Below are positions 50,201 through 63,200 of a stretch of 64,000 nt of DNA, piece by piece. Made by a program: the position numbers and the translations under genes. The stretch is from Alnus glutinosa (Eukaryota > Streptophyta > Magnoliopsida > Fagales > Betulaceae). The stretch lies in assembly GCF_958979055.1 (NCBI RefSeq), contig NC_084894.1, positions 10,552,468-10,616,467 of the forward strand. The letters run 5' to 3'. Positions within the stretch are counted from its first letter, which is position 1. Every line of letters begins with the position of its first letter. The notes below the pieces were generated by a model, which saw only the letters and a program-made list of their open reading frames with translations, was not told the DNA's origin and did not search any database.

Positions 50201-51092
50201 CTGCCATCTACCTTTATGTTTTCTTTTAGCTAATTACTGTAAACCATCTACCCGGCATTGGAAAGATATTCTATATTGCTAATTATCAAAGTTGTACAAT
50301 TAGAACAAAAGACACAGCGAAATGTGGCAAAAACATGCTGTTTACACATATTTAGCCATGTAGGAGGAGACAACAGAACCTTGCAAACAATTCAAGTTAA
50401 TTGTAAACCATTATTCATTACTTCTTTGAAAATCCATGTCAATCAAATAGACTTAAGTCCAGAGAAAGAGTTACCATTGCCGGCGCACCGCCCACACGGA
50501 ACAGGGTCTCCCTGCGCAAAAATTAAAAAAAAAAAAAAAATCACTAAATCATCAGAACCCATAAAATACAAGAGCTTAAACTCCGAAATCTCCAAACGAT
50601 AGGCCTCCATTCCTTTCGGAAAATACTTTTTTGAAATACAATTATAAAAAACTATGTTAGTTTGTAAGTATGTGTCCGTACGTGTGTGTGTGTATACGCA
50701 AATATAGCCAGCCTAAGAGATTCGATTTCCAGGAAAAGAAACAAAACCCAGAACTGAAATGAAGTTAAAGGAGCAGAAATTGTTACCTTGAGACCAAGAA
50801 CAAGAGAAAGAGCAATGGCGGCCAAGACACTGATAGTGGCAAGGAAAGTTTGGGTATCCAAAGGGCTATCAACGCCGGTGAAGAGCAAAACAGGGTGGAC
50901 GAAGAGCCTTGTGGGTCGAATGGCTTTGAGTAATCTAGAGGAGCAGCGGGACAGTGCGGGGATTTCTGGCTTAGATAGGGGTTGTTGCGGAAGAGAATGA
51001 GTAGCGCTAAGAGATGTCGCTGAAGCTGAAGAAGAAGAAGAAGAGGAAGAGGAAGAGAGAGAAGCGAGTGGGTGGAAAAAGAGTGTCGCCAT
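47238..51092 (-). CDS. Plastid-targeted DnaJ-type zinc-finger (BSD2/LQY1-like) protein, 159 aa
   Basis: Four exons: 50787-51092, 50475-50511, 47689-47772 and 47238-47290 (480 bp, phases consistent, all GT-AG). The N-terminus is Ser-rich and poor in acidic residues, typical of a chloroplast transit peptide. A hydrophobic segment [17 protein letters not shown] (about residues 85-101) may anchor it in a membrane. The C-terminal half has four CxxC pairs with glycine spacing: [25 protein letters not shown] and CKKCGGSG, the DnaJ cysteine-rich zinc-binding fold. It ends YSRRL. There is no J domain. Proteins of this type (BSD2, LQY1, PSA2) act in plastid protein folding, disulfide exchange or photosystem assembly; which one this equals I cannot say. 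The second intron is 2.7 kb and splits the zinc finger between its first and second CxxC. Confidence 0.88.
47773..50474 (-). other. 2.7-kb intron of the zinc-finger gene, no nested gene seen
   Basis: AT-rich. Short open frames (for example at 48413-48727) show no recognisable protein. No transposon end could be defined with a target duplication. Confidence 0.6.
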
Positions 51093-54000
51093 GGATAGAA
51101 AAACAGATTATGTGACGCTTGCCTTTGTGTTCGGTTTTTTGTATTCTCCTCCTTTTTTTTTTTCTTTTTTTCTTTTTTTTTTTTTAATCATTTGATTTGC
51201 AAAATGATTAAAAAAAGAAAAAAAAGAAAAAAAGAAAAGAAAAAAGAAGATGTGAGCAAGTAGGTAGACAGGTATGGCCCAAATCATTTCTAATGGGAAA
51301 AGATACCGGTGAAACAGAGAACTTCACAGCTTTACTTATAATCTATGATTTTTTTTTTTTTAAATGTATTTAAATTTTAAAAAGAATTAATTTAGAATAT
51401 TTATATTTTAATTTTTTTTAAAAAAAATTTCAACCATCCGCTAGAATTTTTCATTAAATCCTATCAAAATTCTCAAAATACTCATAATTTTCTTTTAAGA
51501 AAAATAAAAGAAAAAAAAAATTGTTAGGATTTAAATATTAGTCAAAATTTAATAGAATTTACAAAATACTCATGTCTGACTTGGGTAGACAAACTCTTTG
51601 GGCCTGAGTTTGTTAGAGAGAGAGAGTTCTCACGCCAATTGGGAGTAGTTGGCAGCTATCGGAGCACTATATGCCTACAAAAGACCCAAAATTTCACAAG
51701 ATAAAAAAGCTCACTTGAATTTAATCAATAGCCACAAGGCCCATTATATTTAGTTGTTTGGCAAAGACATGTACAGAACAGAACATAACAGAATAGAACA
51801 GAGTAGTGGGTTGTTAGTTTTGGAATTAGTAAAAAGTGATGATGTGATTTAAAATAAAAAGAATTTGTATAAAAAAGTGAAAAAGTTTTGTATTGTAGTG
51901 AATTTTTTTATTTGAATAATAATAAAAAATTATTGATGTGATATAAAAAGTGAAAAAAGTGATAATGTTTTGATGTTGATTGGTGGTAAAAAATATAAAA
52001 AAAATTGAAAAAAAAAAGGACGTAAACAGTAACAACATTATGCTGTTCTGTTCCGTAAGTTATCAAACAAGGCCGATAGTAGATGTGTGTCCAGTACTAA
52101 CGGGAGATGCGCTTTGCGTGTCCAACAATAATAGTAGACAAGTTCATCAGTAATAGTACATGTGTGTCTAGTGTCCTAACGTTGGCATGCACACTGTGAT
52201 GTTGATCATGAATCGCATCCAGTTGAAGAATTTAGACATTAATTGAGTCTATAAATAGCGCGATGTATTAAAACAACTTTCAATACTATGGCCCCTCACA
52301 GGCTTTATGTTCATCCACCGAGGAAATGTTGAAGAAAGATGGATGTGAGGATTGCTAGACTTGATACTAGTTGCTCGAAGAACTTCTCCTTAACGACTTA
52401 CTTTACTAGCAATCTTTCTTTTTTCTTTGTAAAAGTAAAGAAACTCATTTGTTCTGTGTGTTATTTTTACTATTTCGAAAGGAGGTTTCCTTGTTTTAGT
52501 CATACAAGAGAAAGCATCAATCACAGTATGTTTTCAACCATGAGACCAGAGAGATGTGTATCATTCCTATACTGACCACTTTCATGAGCCTCTCAGATGT
52601 CAAATGATGAGTGATCCTCCCCAATTCGGAGCAAACTTGGAAGGTGCCAGTATCATAATATGCCTCTTTTGATTTTGTCAGCAGTTTTGAAGACTATTTG
52701 CCCTTGTGTAAAAATTCTAGACTTGATAGCTTTGCCATTTTGTGATTGGATGTTGGTGCCGCTGGATACGATTATCGGCAATGTCCCTTGCTTTCTCTCT
52801 AGAGCTTCTAGACCTATTTACCTTGTTCCAACACATACATTGGCATCAGTTCTTGTCCATAGAGGACCCGATGAGCACTTAAATATATGATATGGGTCAT
52901 AAGCTAAGTCTAATATTGCTATGGGGCTTGAGCCCAATGAGATGTTGAGCTCTACTGCTTAGTCTTTCAAATGTAGGTCTCGTAAGTTGGATCAATAGAC
53001 CCCATGAGATCGAGCCCCCAAGTGTGGAGTTGAAACTTGAAATCATAGACCCCATGACATCGAGCCCCCAAAAGATGGAAGAACCTTTGATGTAGTCATG
53101 CTTTGGAAGATATGTTTGACAGCCGGGGGTGTTAGAAATACACCAGTTGCACATTGGTTACACACCCCCCCTCTCACATGATATGTGACTCACATGTGGT
53201 GAGCTCCACCCCATGAGAAAGGAGGGGTGTGCAACCGGTGTAACTGGTGTTTTTTTAGCATTTCCTGGTGTGGCAAGTCCAAAAATGTCTCGTGGCTGGC
53301 TAAAAATAATCCAAGGTTCAGCAGCGGTTGGTAAAACTCGTGAACTTCTCATATGACAATTTATGCTTTGGATTGAGCAAATGGTGTAAGATTATCAGTA
53401 GCTCAAATAGGCTTCAATTCTGCCTTCTTCCATGAAATGTAGATAGAATTTACTTGTGTAGCCACAGCCGTCCACGAACATGATGGACCTAATAAACTCG
53501 TGAGCCATAAGCCTTTTCAGCCCATGAATACCACAATCTAGCATCTAATTGAAAAGTAGTTAATCGCCTTTTATATTGATGTGACCCTTCACCAAAGCCA
53601 TTTCTTTTAAATCACACCAATTCATCACACAAGTGTTTGCCGGGAGAAATCCCAGTTCAAACGTACATCCTCATCTCGGCTGGGTTGCAAGAACAAACAT
53701 CAAGCATTGGAGGCATCACAAGGTGTTGAACATACTACATCTTGTCATAACCTGCCTAATTCGCAATGCAAATCTATTTAATAAATAATAAAGATTCTGG
53801 GTCCCCTTTGATAACAATTCGAAGGGCGGGGCAGTGGCCGACAAGTTCGTTATACAAAAAACTAAAAACATGCTCGCAAACAGGAACTCCTCAACCATCC
53901 CACATCCCAATTTGCGAAACAAAATCATGAAGCAAAGAGAATAAAAGCGTGCCACCCGACTATACTATACCCTGTATACAATCACTAGTTCAAAAATCTT

Positions 54001-54343
54001 GTATATGTACTGTTAAATTACAATGAACCCATGATGAAGGCCACTGACCTGTCACCCAAGAGGAACCTCCAAAAAAGACGGAGGAAAAAGCTCGAAGGGG
54101 CTGCATCGTGACAGCAGGATACACAATGACTTCAAAAAGTCCTCCCCGTCAAACTAGGAAAAGAATTACACATCCAACAAAATCAACAACCATACCCAAT
54201 AGACACCTCCACAATGCTAACTTCACTTGTTGCCTAAATGGAGTTCGTTTTCACTACTTTTCCCTTTTTACAGCCAAAATGTGTAGAGGGTTCTCAACTC
54301 ATCCAGTTGCAAAGATAGAATTTCATTACTCCCCTATTATGTC
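51093..54343. other. Intergenic spacer
   Basis: T-rich tracts near 51150-51190 in the promoter side of the zinc-finger gene, then AT-rich DNA. No convincing exon on either strand. A palindromic repeat lies at 53139-53255. The last few hundred bases before 54343 are likely the UBP 3' untranslated region, including small open frames on the opposite strand. Confidence 0.55.
53139..53255. repeat. Palindromic MITE-like repeat
   Basis: TACACCAGTTGCACATTGG and the following CACCCCCCCTCTC on the left are mirrored by GGAGGGGTGTGCAACCGG and TAACTGGTGT on the right, around a short centre holding CACATGTG. No clear target duplication. Confidence 0.55.
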
Positions 54344-57159
54344 CTAGTTGTAAATTTTTACAGGCTTCTCAAATGTGTGCCGGTTCTGCAAAAATGTGAT
54401 GACAATGTCAAATCAGAATCAACAATCCAGCATATACCGTGTCAAATAACTGGCAGAATAGCAGATTTATCAACGAGTAACTTCAGCAGAATAATGAACA
54501 CATCAAGTGAACATAAAAATCAGAAACATTCTTGCAGAATGAACACGAGTGTTCTGCATGTCTCTAAATTTCTGTCTAGAACATCACTAAAATCTAAAAC
54601 TTGTATTTCCTAAATTAAGATATGTTTAGAAAATGGCACTTTACCTGATTAGCCGCATAAGCTCTTTTGGGAGAGCTGTCAGAGTGCTCCAATCCAAGAT
54701 ACTGCTCCCAAGCACCATAAACATCTCTTCTCTATGGGTAAGTGAACAAGAAAACAATGAAACAAATGTAAAACAATCTCAGGAAATATATGAAAACAGA
54801 GATATTTCTCTAGACAAACCTGAAAACGATTAGAAACAATGTCTGAGTCCTGCAGGTACTCTGGACGACCAAGAGAAAGGAATGCAAACTTCCACTGGCC
54901 AATTACAAACAGGATGAAAACAGTAAGGATTCATCAAATGATAATAAAAAGCAATTTAAAGCAATAAATTTAGTAGAAAAGAGAAGATCGTAGTGAAGTA
55001 CAATCTTAACATGCAACTGAAAACTAATCTATCTGCCTAACCAAGTTATTGAGCATATATACAGATGGAACATTGGATAAATGTCAGAAGTAAGATGTAC
55101 CTTCGCAAACTCCTCATCCGGAACCTGTAACTTCTTCTGTAATCGCACTTTAATTTCAGCCAAAGTCTCACCCTCATGTATGACCAAGAAAAAAGGTTCC
55201 CCAAAATTCTGAATTTGCTGTTTAAAACAGAAGGAATCCATGGGTTCAAAAATTCTATCATGCCTAACCAATAGTCTTTGCCATGAAATCCAAGAAACTA
55301 CTGAAACATGGAATTATAATCCCAAACAAATTAAATGCGCCACTCTTTACCATCTGGTTCTGAGCTGTGTCTTTCGTGAAATGGTATACATGTATTAGGC
55401 GATCATGAGGACCGAGATTTTTCTCTTCTTCTGGGATCTAAGACATTTGAAAACAACAAAAACCCAGCATTATGTACACTAATCTAAATGATAAGACAAC
55501 AAATCAAAATGCAGAAACATTTATATATCCAAACCAAAACTCACTTATCATGTCTTTCTTTTGTTTTTTTGAGGAAGGCAGTTGTCATGTGATTTAAACA
55601 GTGTTCTTAAAAGTGTGCCTAGAGGATTGTATGGCAAAGTGCTCCAGGAGTGAAATGCTTTTGATATCTAAATGAAATTCATTTACTGAAGCATGCCTTT
55701 TTTTTGAAAAAGTCCAAAGCACACTTTTTAAACTTTTTGCTGAAAATATATGAATCAACTGAGTTTTGAAATTGGATCATAAAGCAATAATGGACCATTC
55801 ATGAGTCATAAAAGCACAACTCTTGTGTGCTAGACTGCCAAAAAAAAAAAAAAAAAAACCTATTTCTCATTATATGCAAAATCCGACATGATACGGTCTA
55901 GAAGAAACAAAAGCTGAAGGGACCACAGCCAATCACCAAATAACTCTCTCTCAATCAGGGATTTAAGGTTTCAACTAGGATAAGGAAAAGGATTTGGTTT
56001 GAAGGCGAATCAAAGGGAAAAGGGAAAAACTCTTGTTTCTGGGTTATGAGCACACGAGAGCATTTTCATTTGGGGTCATTTGGAAACTATTTGATGAATG
56101 GTGATTTGAGATTTTAAAAATTTGGATTTTTAAGGGAAAGATGAGAACACAATTTAAGAAAAAAAGATAGATCTAAACCTCACATGTAGATTTCTTTAAC
56201 ATCACACCTAGGATTTCCTCAATATCAAACCTCAGGAAAAGAATGCATCACACAAATCTCAAAGCACATAAGCTTTTGAAAATGGGGAAAATACATTTAT
56301 CATCCCCAAAACTACCGCCCCTTTGGTACTTAGACCACCAAACTTAAAATGTAACACTTGACCCCCTTCAACTACCATCTCGTTACAAATTACACCCTTG
56401 GCATAAAAAAGGACGGAATATGCCACACATGAATTTTTTTTTTTTTTTTACTTCAAGTTCCCAAAAAACCCCTAAAAAATTATCTCTTTTCTTTTTCTTT
56501 TTTTTTTTAAAAAAAAAAAAGGCGTGAAGGGGTGGCCGAACCACCCCTTAGCCATGAGGGGTGGTTCGGCCACCCCCTTGACCAGTTCAAGGGTGGCAGA
56601 ACCACCGCCATAGACTCTGAGTGAGGTTCTGCCACCCCATTACAAGTTTGGAGATGGCTGAACCACCCTCACAAGCTCTAGGGTTGTTCCGCCACCCCCA
56701 GCATGTGGGGGTGGCCGAACCATGCCAAAGCCTCTAAGGGTGTTTTGGTCATCTCCTGTTCTATCTCGCAGGTTGCCAAAGGCTATGGGGGTGGTTTGAC
56801 CACCCCTTTAGGATTTTTTTTTTTTTAAATAATTTTTAAGGACACGTGTGATGCACATGAGGGTGTGACTTCATTGACTTGTAATAGAGTGGTAATTTTA
56901 AAGTTTGGTGGTCTAAGTGCCAGGGGGGTGATAGTTTGGAAGTGAAAAGTGTATTTTCCCCTTGGAAAATTCTCTCTATTATTTTTGCTAGAATACATAA
57001 AAGCCAGGCTACTACCCGTCTACCTTACAAAGCCTAGGAATCCTAGGTAAAGCAGAATAACTTAAAGAACTTCTAAACCAAATAGGAAAGTGCATAGAAA
57101 AAAAAAAAAAAAAAAACAAATAGGAAAGTACTTAAACAAAATAAAACATAACCCAAAAC

Positions 57160-57202
<43 letters not shown>

Positions 57203-60200
57203 TTATGGCATTCTGGTACAGCCCGCTCCAACAAATCTAGACATGACCTTATTTTAGTAAACTTCATTAAACCTAAAGAAAATGCCAAATATTACTAACC
57301 CAGCAGCTCCTAAAAAATAAGACTCAATAGTAACTGAAGTAGCATAGGAAGGGTGAAAATTAGGCTCCATATTTAAACTAGATCATATTCTCAAATTAGT
57401 TTGATCTTTTTTTTTCCGAGAGCATTTTTCTGGCTGCATCCTCATTCCTTTGCTTGTACTCCTTACTCAGCTGCCTCTTTTTTCTTCTTCAGCCCTTCCA
57501 CATAATTTGCATCTCTGTGGTCCCCCCCTTCCAAAAAAAAAAAAAAAAGCCTTTTTGTTCTAGAAAATAATCTTTTCTCCGAGAAATATTCTTGGACAAA
57601 AAAAAGCCCAAAACCAAACTAAAACGACATTGATGCTTCAACCAATAGAACGTGCCATATAGACAATCTTGTGCAATTGCACACACAATAACCATTAGAG
57701 ATAATAGCTTAAATATCAAGATATTTTGATTTTGTTAACTTTTTGTTTGATTATATATTATGAACTTTCACTTTTTGGTTACCAAACATTATATTTAAAA
57801 AATGGCACTTGCTTTGCACATAAGCTCCCGGAGGCTTTTGCGCTTAATGTGCCTGGCACTTTTAACGACACTGCATTCAAACTACTAAGTGTATTTGATA
57901 AAGACTACATACAAATGTGTGTGTATGTTGGGGAGGGGAAGAGAGAGAGAAAGAGAGCAACCTCTTCTGCCCGTAATGTCCAGTATTGATCATTTATGTT
58001 CTCAATCTTTTCTGTAGGGGGGAAAACCTGCATATAAATTATGGCAATATCAAAGGGCTATTTATCAATGAGAACAAAGTAAATGTGGCTTCATGTTCAA
58101 GTTATCTGATAGTTCGGTATAGTGACAACAGCTACAGAAAAGATATATCAACGGAAGCCTCAAATTACACAAATCCTTTTTTCCTCCCAGCCCACTTATT
58201 GGACAAAAGCTGATTAGATCTGCCAGAACAATTATATGGCCACAACGGTTGGGTGAAAATGCAGTTGTTTGAAAAATATACCATGTAAATATTCATGTTA
58301 TAGAAAAGAAAATACAATCATAAATTTCTTCTCATTACATGAAAATTCAAAGTTCAGGAGGATAATAGTAAAAGCAGTAACAGCAAACAAATATGAGCTC
58401 ACACCTTGTAAATCTTGTGATAGAAAACTTCAAGCAACCTAAGTTCTGCATTAGGATGAGACAACTCAACCTGTTTCACAATGCATCAACTAAGTACAAA
58501 CGACAATATAGGAGAGGAAAAATTTACATCATCCACAAAGTCACTAAGGAGAGAAAAAGGTATCAGTCAATTATAAGCACATGCAAGTGTAGGTAAAAAT
58601 GACAATCAGTAGAATGAAAAGCCCAAACCTTTGTTTTAAGATCATTAATTACATCTCCTACAGTGCTCAGTTTTGGCAGTCTAGTAGTATGAACCACCAC
58701 CTGAATACAAATGGACCCAAATATTTTAGCATGAAGAAAGAAAAAAAAAAAATTGATAACCAGGGTATCCGGGGCTTCACCCCAACTATATCCCCAGGAC
58801 ATCGTGCAAAGCTCCCCCTCCACACAGAAAATTATAAAGCTTTAGTTGTAAGAATTTGATCAATATACTCACTTCATCCTCAGTAGCATGATGAAATGCT
58901 ACTTTCAGAGTTTTCAAACCTTGTAATTCTGGTAGAGGGATGTCTAATACTTCGTAGTACAATATATCCGAAGTCTGCCACAAAATGTAATTAAAAAGAG
59001 GGTTAGCACTTGCATGTTGTAGCAGTATGCACTACTTAGGCCATGTGACTATTACCTGATTGTAGTGGACTAGCATATCAGACAAACGCTCCACCCCCCG
59101 ATACTTAATAGGCTGGGGCTTGGGTTGCTGAGAGTAACAGTTGTGAGGGGTAAGCCTGATTTTGGATGGATCATCCAAACCAAGTTGCAGAGCTACTCTT
59201 TCCACAACGTCATCATAGGTATAAAGCTTTGACCTAGAAATTTACACAGAAGAAAGTAGAAGATTAAGAATGCAATTAATAACTGGCTTTATCTTGTAAA
59301 CACACTGGTTAGTGCATGTAAATGCTTCAGTAGTATAAATAAAAGATTTCTACTTAAAGCAATTAACTCACATCTCTAGACGGAAATCATCTTCCTTGGG
59401 TTTATCCAGAGCTCGAAAGTGAACAACCTAAAATAAATCAAGGAGGGCTATAATTGAGAGTTAAATTAACTATCATCTATTGCCGAAAAAGAAAAGAAAA
59501 AATTCACGTATATTATCATACTGTTAATGTATGATATTATTTGTCTAAATTTAAATCAAGAGAGCTTTTTGCTCAAAACTAATCCTTGCAAATTATCAGC
59601 AGTGCCTCAATAATAGACCTTCATAATCAAAATTACCAATAGAACACAGTTTGAAGTGCTGAGCAAGCAATCAAACATATCAGAGTACCAGATTCAACAG
59701 CAGAGTATGTTGCAGTATTTAGGAAAGCAATTTGAGCATCTGAGGCTTACACAAGTAGGTGAGGCTCAAAGAAAATGTGCAAAGTCAATGTCAGTTACGG
59801 CATAAAATGTGAAAGGATTGGCTTCACACATCAGGCTTATGTCCATCGCATGCCCCTTATCCATTACTTCCTAATAATTGAAACCAATATCCACTCTTCT
59901 TCTCTTTTCGTTTCTCTGTTTTTCTTTTTCTTTTCTTTTTTTAATTTCACTACTAAAATTATGAAATCGAAGAATTTTATGACACAAAAGGATATATTAT
60001 TAATAGACAGACAGGTATGCTACTGCATTACACTACTAACCATTTAAAAAATTTCTGAAAAAAAGAAAGTATTTATAAAGAGTTGGAGGAAGGCATACTT
60101 GACGATTGTGCACATAATCCAAAAATGAAGGAACATCTGGATAGCGGAACTGTTCACCTCTTTCAACTGGAGAAGATTTTTGAAAGCAAATAATGTCTCC

Positions 60201-63200
60201 ATCTTCAAGCTGCGTACAAACGCCACAAGCAAGTCAAATGACCTTATAAAATGGACCATACATCAACAATGTATGACATATACCTGGCAGACTCGAAACG
60301 TGGATTGCCTGTCAATGGATTCACACATGACACTGGGTTCAAACTTGATTTCCTGGACAACAAAGCATGAATATGATTAACATCCCTCTATAAAAAACGA
60401 GATAAATCGATGGCCATGCAGCCACCCTCAGCGTCATTGCTTCCCTAATGTTGTGAATGCTTTCTAACACGTAATCTGCACCTTTAACTCTCTAGGAAGT
60501 GCCAACCTGCAGCAGTGGGAGAAGTGGGGTGGCTGCGGGGCCACCCTTGTCCAACAAAGATGGCCTCACAGCCACAACTCACCTCCATTGGAGGTGGCCG
60601 TGCGGCCACCTCTCTCTAATCTTTTATATTTTTTTAAGTAATAAGTTAGCCCTTATACCTGAAAAATTCTGCACCTGTTTTTTCAAAACATTCATAAAAG
60701 GTGTTAAAAGTTGTGTTTTGAAAAGTGTTTTGAATTGTTTGTTAATGATTTTCATAACAGTAATTATTGAAGACAACAACATACGTCAATCCTAATGAAA
60801 TGCCACTTCACTCCAAGTAATCGGTGCATAGAAACACAACAAGCAGAGCTGAGACCATATAAGCATCAATATATGAAATACGACATGGTCCAGAGCACGT
60901 ATACATCACATGTGCAAGAACCCAAATGGGATTATGGTCACATGTGAATGAATGACTATATATAAATTACATAATGTTTAAGAGCACTAGCAGCAAATTT
61001 CCTAAATCTCATTATCTTCCTTAAATGTAGGGAAAAAGTTTAAAAAACCTCTTGCAATAGACTCCCTAGGGAACACCAAGGAAACCAAAAGTGCAAACCT
61101 AAATCTAAGAAAGCAATTTTGCTTCCCTTGACATTATTTTAATACAAAAAGACTTTCTCTTTCCTCTTTCCTTCAACATTAATTTGAAAGAATATTTAAA
61201 TGGCTTTCTCTTTCCTTTCTCTTTTCCCCAACATTTATTTGAAAGAATATTTAAATAGTATAGGAAAATGATAGGAAGCTATTGTGGAGATTTTGGCTTG
61301 GGTCGGTTGCTTAAGGGTGGTTATGGGTTGGGCTGGAGGCGTTTAAGGGATAGGTCCAGTAGAGTGGGCTGTAGGTCTAAGAAGTCTTACATGTTGGGTT
61401 TTGATCAAGTACGGGGCTCCAATGCTTTTTCTATGGGTTTGAGAGCGAGTCCGGGTTCAACCTTGGGCCAGGCGTCTTTGGCGAGCGTCGTTGCTTCTTC
61501 GGCACCGATTGCTTCAAGCTGTTTGTCAGGTGAATGCTCGGTGTCTGCTGTGCACTCTCCTTCTTCTATGAAGGTCTAATCTCCAGCGGCTTTTGTGCAG
61601 GTGTTTGCCGCTGCTCCAGTGCAGTCAGTCGTGGGTTGCATCCCGACGCTTTCTGCAGCTGAGCTGTCTTCGGTGTCCTTGGCGAGATCTGCTCTGGGTG
61701 AGGGTCCTCTGCCGTCTTCTTCTGAGGCTTACTGCAATTTGCTGGCTCCTTCTCCGGCTCTAGATGGGGTTGGTCCAGCCCCCAGCGTTTGCTTATCAGA
61801 AGTGGCAGCACTTGGTGAAAGGCTGCATTATTCTCTTACTGTGATGTCAGTGCTGGAGCGCCTATTTACCCAAGTCTGTGCTTAAATGCTCCCGGAAGAA
61901 TAAGGTTGGCAAATTGGATAAGCATCTGCTTGAGGAGGCTCTTGAGACTTTCGGTGTTCACAAGGCTTCTTCCTTGCCGTCATTTGGGGTCGCTACCAAG
62001 CCCTTATTAGAACCAACAAAGGATGGGATAGTGTCTATGCTTGCTCAAGAGTGGGGTTGTCAGCCTATTCTTGGGCGTGGCTTTCTTCTCCCAAGGAGCA
62101 TGGCCCCTTCTCCTTCAGAAGTGGGCAAGTCTCCCGGGGCAGCCTTTGTTGATGATTCTTCGCGGGGAGGTGATCTTAAAGAGCGGGGAGGTGGTCTTAA
62201 AGAGCTTGGTGGTCTTCCCGGGGCAGCAATTGATCTTAGCCTCTGTTTTCAAACTTTGGGGGTCTTACACGAGGGGAATGAGAATGACTTTTTAGACTTC
62301 ATGGCTCAATTTGATGTGGAGCATCGCCTAGAGGCTCCAGCCTCCACTCCTAAGCTTAAAGGGTGTTGTGAAGTGAAGAACCTAGAGTGCACAATTAATT
62401 ATGATGCCAGGAGTTTTGGTTCTAGCCGGGGCAAGGCAAGAGGGCCTTTGATGTGATGTTTTAGTCTCTGGGTTTTGTGGGTTGGTTTTGTAGAGGTCTT
62501 TGGGTTTCCTCCTGTTTTTGGGTTTTTCGGGTGTTTTCCTCCCTCCCCTCTCTCTCCTATTTTGGTTTCCTCTTTGTATACTTCTTGTATGTTTAGGGGC
62601 GTCTTTTACGCTTTTTATAAAATTCTCTACTTATAAAAAAAAAAAAAAAAAATTAATAGGGAAACAAAAAGTAGTTTGATTCCCTAACTTTAAGGAAAAT
62701 CTAAAGGAAGTTGTTGCTAGTACTCTAAGTTATTATACTCAATGTCTCTAAAAACCATGGTTCTATTGCATTATTTGTCAAAAATATCACCTTAAGGTTG
62801 ATATATGGTGTCATGTCTCCAAATAACCAACAGGACTCTTCAGAATTTATTTTAAAAAAGAAGAAAAAAATTAAAAAAAAAAGATTGAAAGGCATTAAAA
62901 TCTCTATTAGAGCATCAACAATTTGCACTTCAAGACTCTGTGCTTGCAAATTAAATGCTTAACTGCTCTCAACAGTCAACTGGAATATTTCCAATTTCTG
63001 GGTCATTAAGTAGTCTGACCTGATCGGATGTCCACCCCATACCATGCGTTCTGGTTTTATTGTTCTCACATACAAGACTACAGTGCTGATTGTGAACCAT
63101 ACATGACACTAAGCCTTACAGAAAAAATAAAAGAAAAGAAAGGACAGAAAACACACCTCATAAAGTTCGATATCTTCATCAAGAGCATAGCCAGCCATTT

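Noticed and set aside
52339..52890. Plus-strand frames of 76-78 aa in the spacer
   Set aside because: No recognisable motif, no splice-linked partner exons, and no similarity I could name.
54108..54347. 79-aa plus-strand frame
   Set aside because: Overlaps the predicted 3' untranslated region and last coding exon of the UBP gene on the other strand; no homology.
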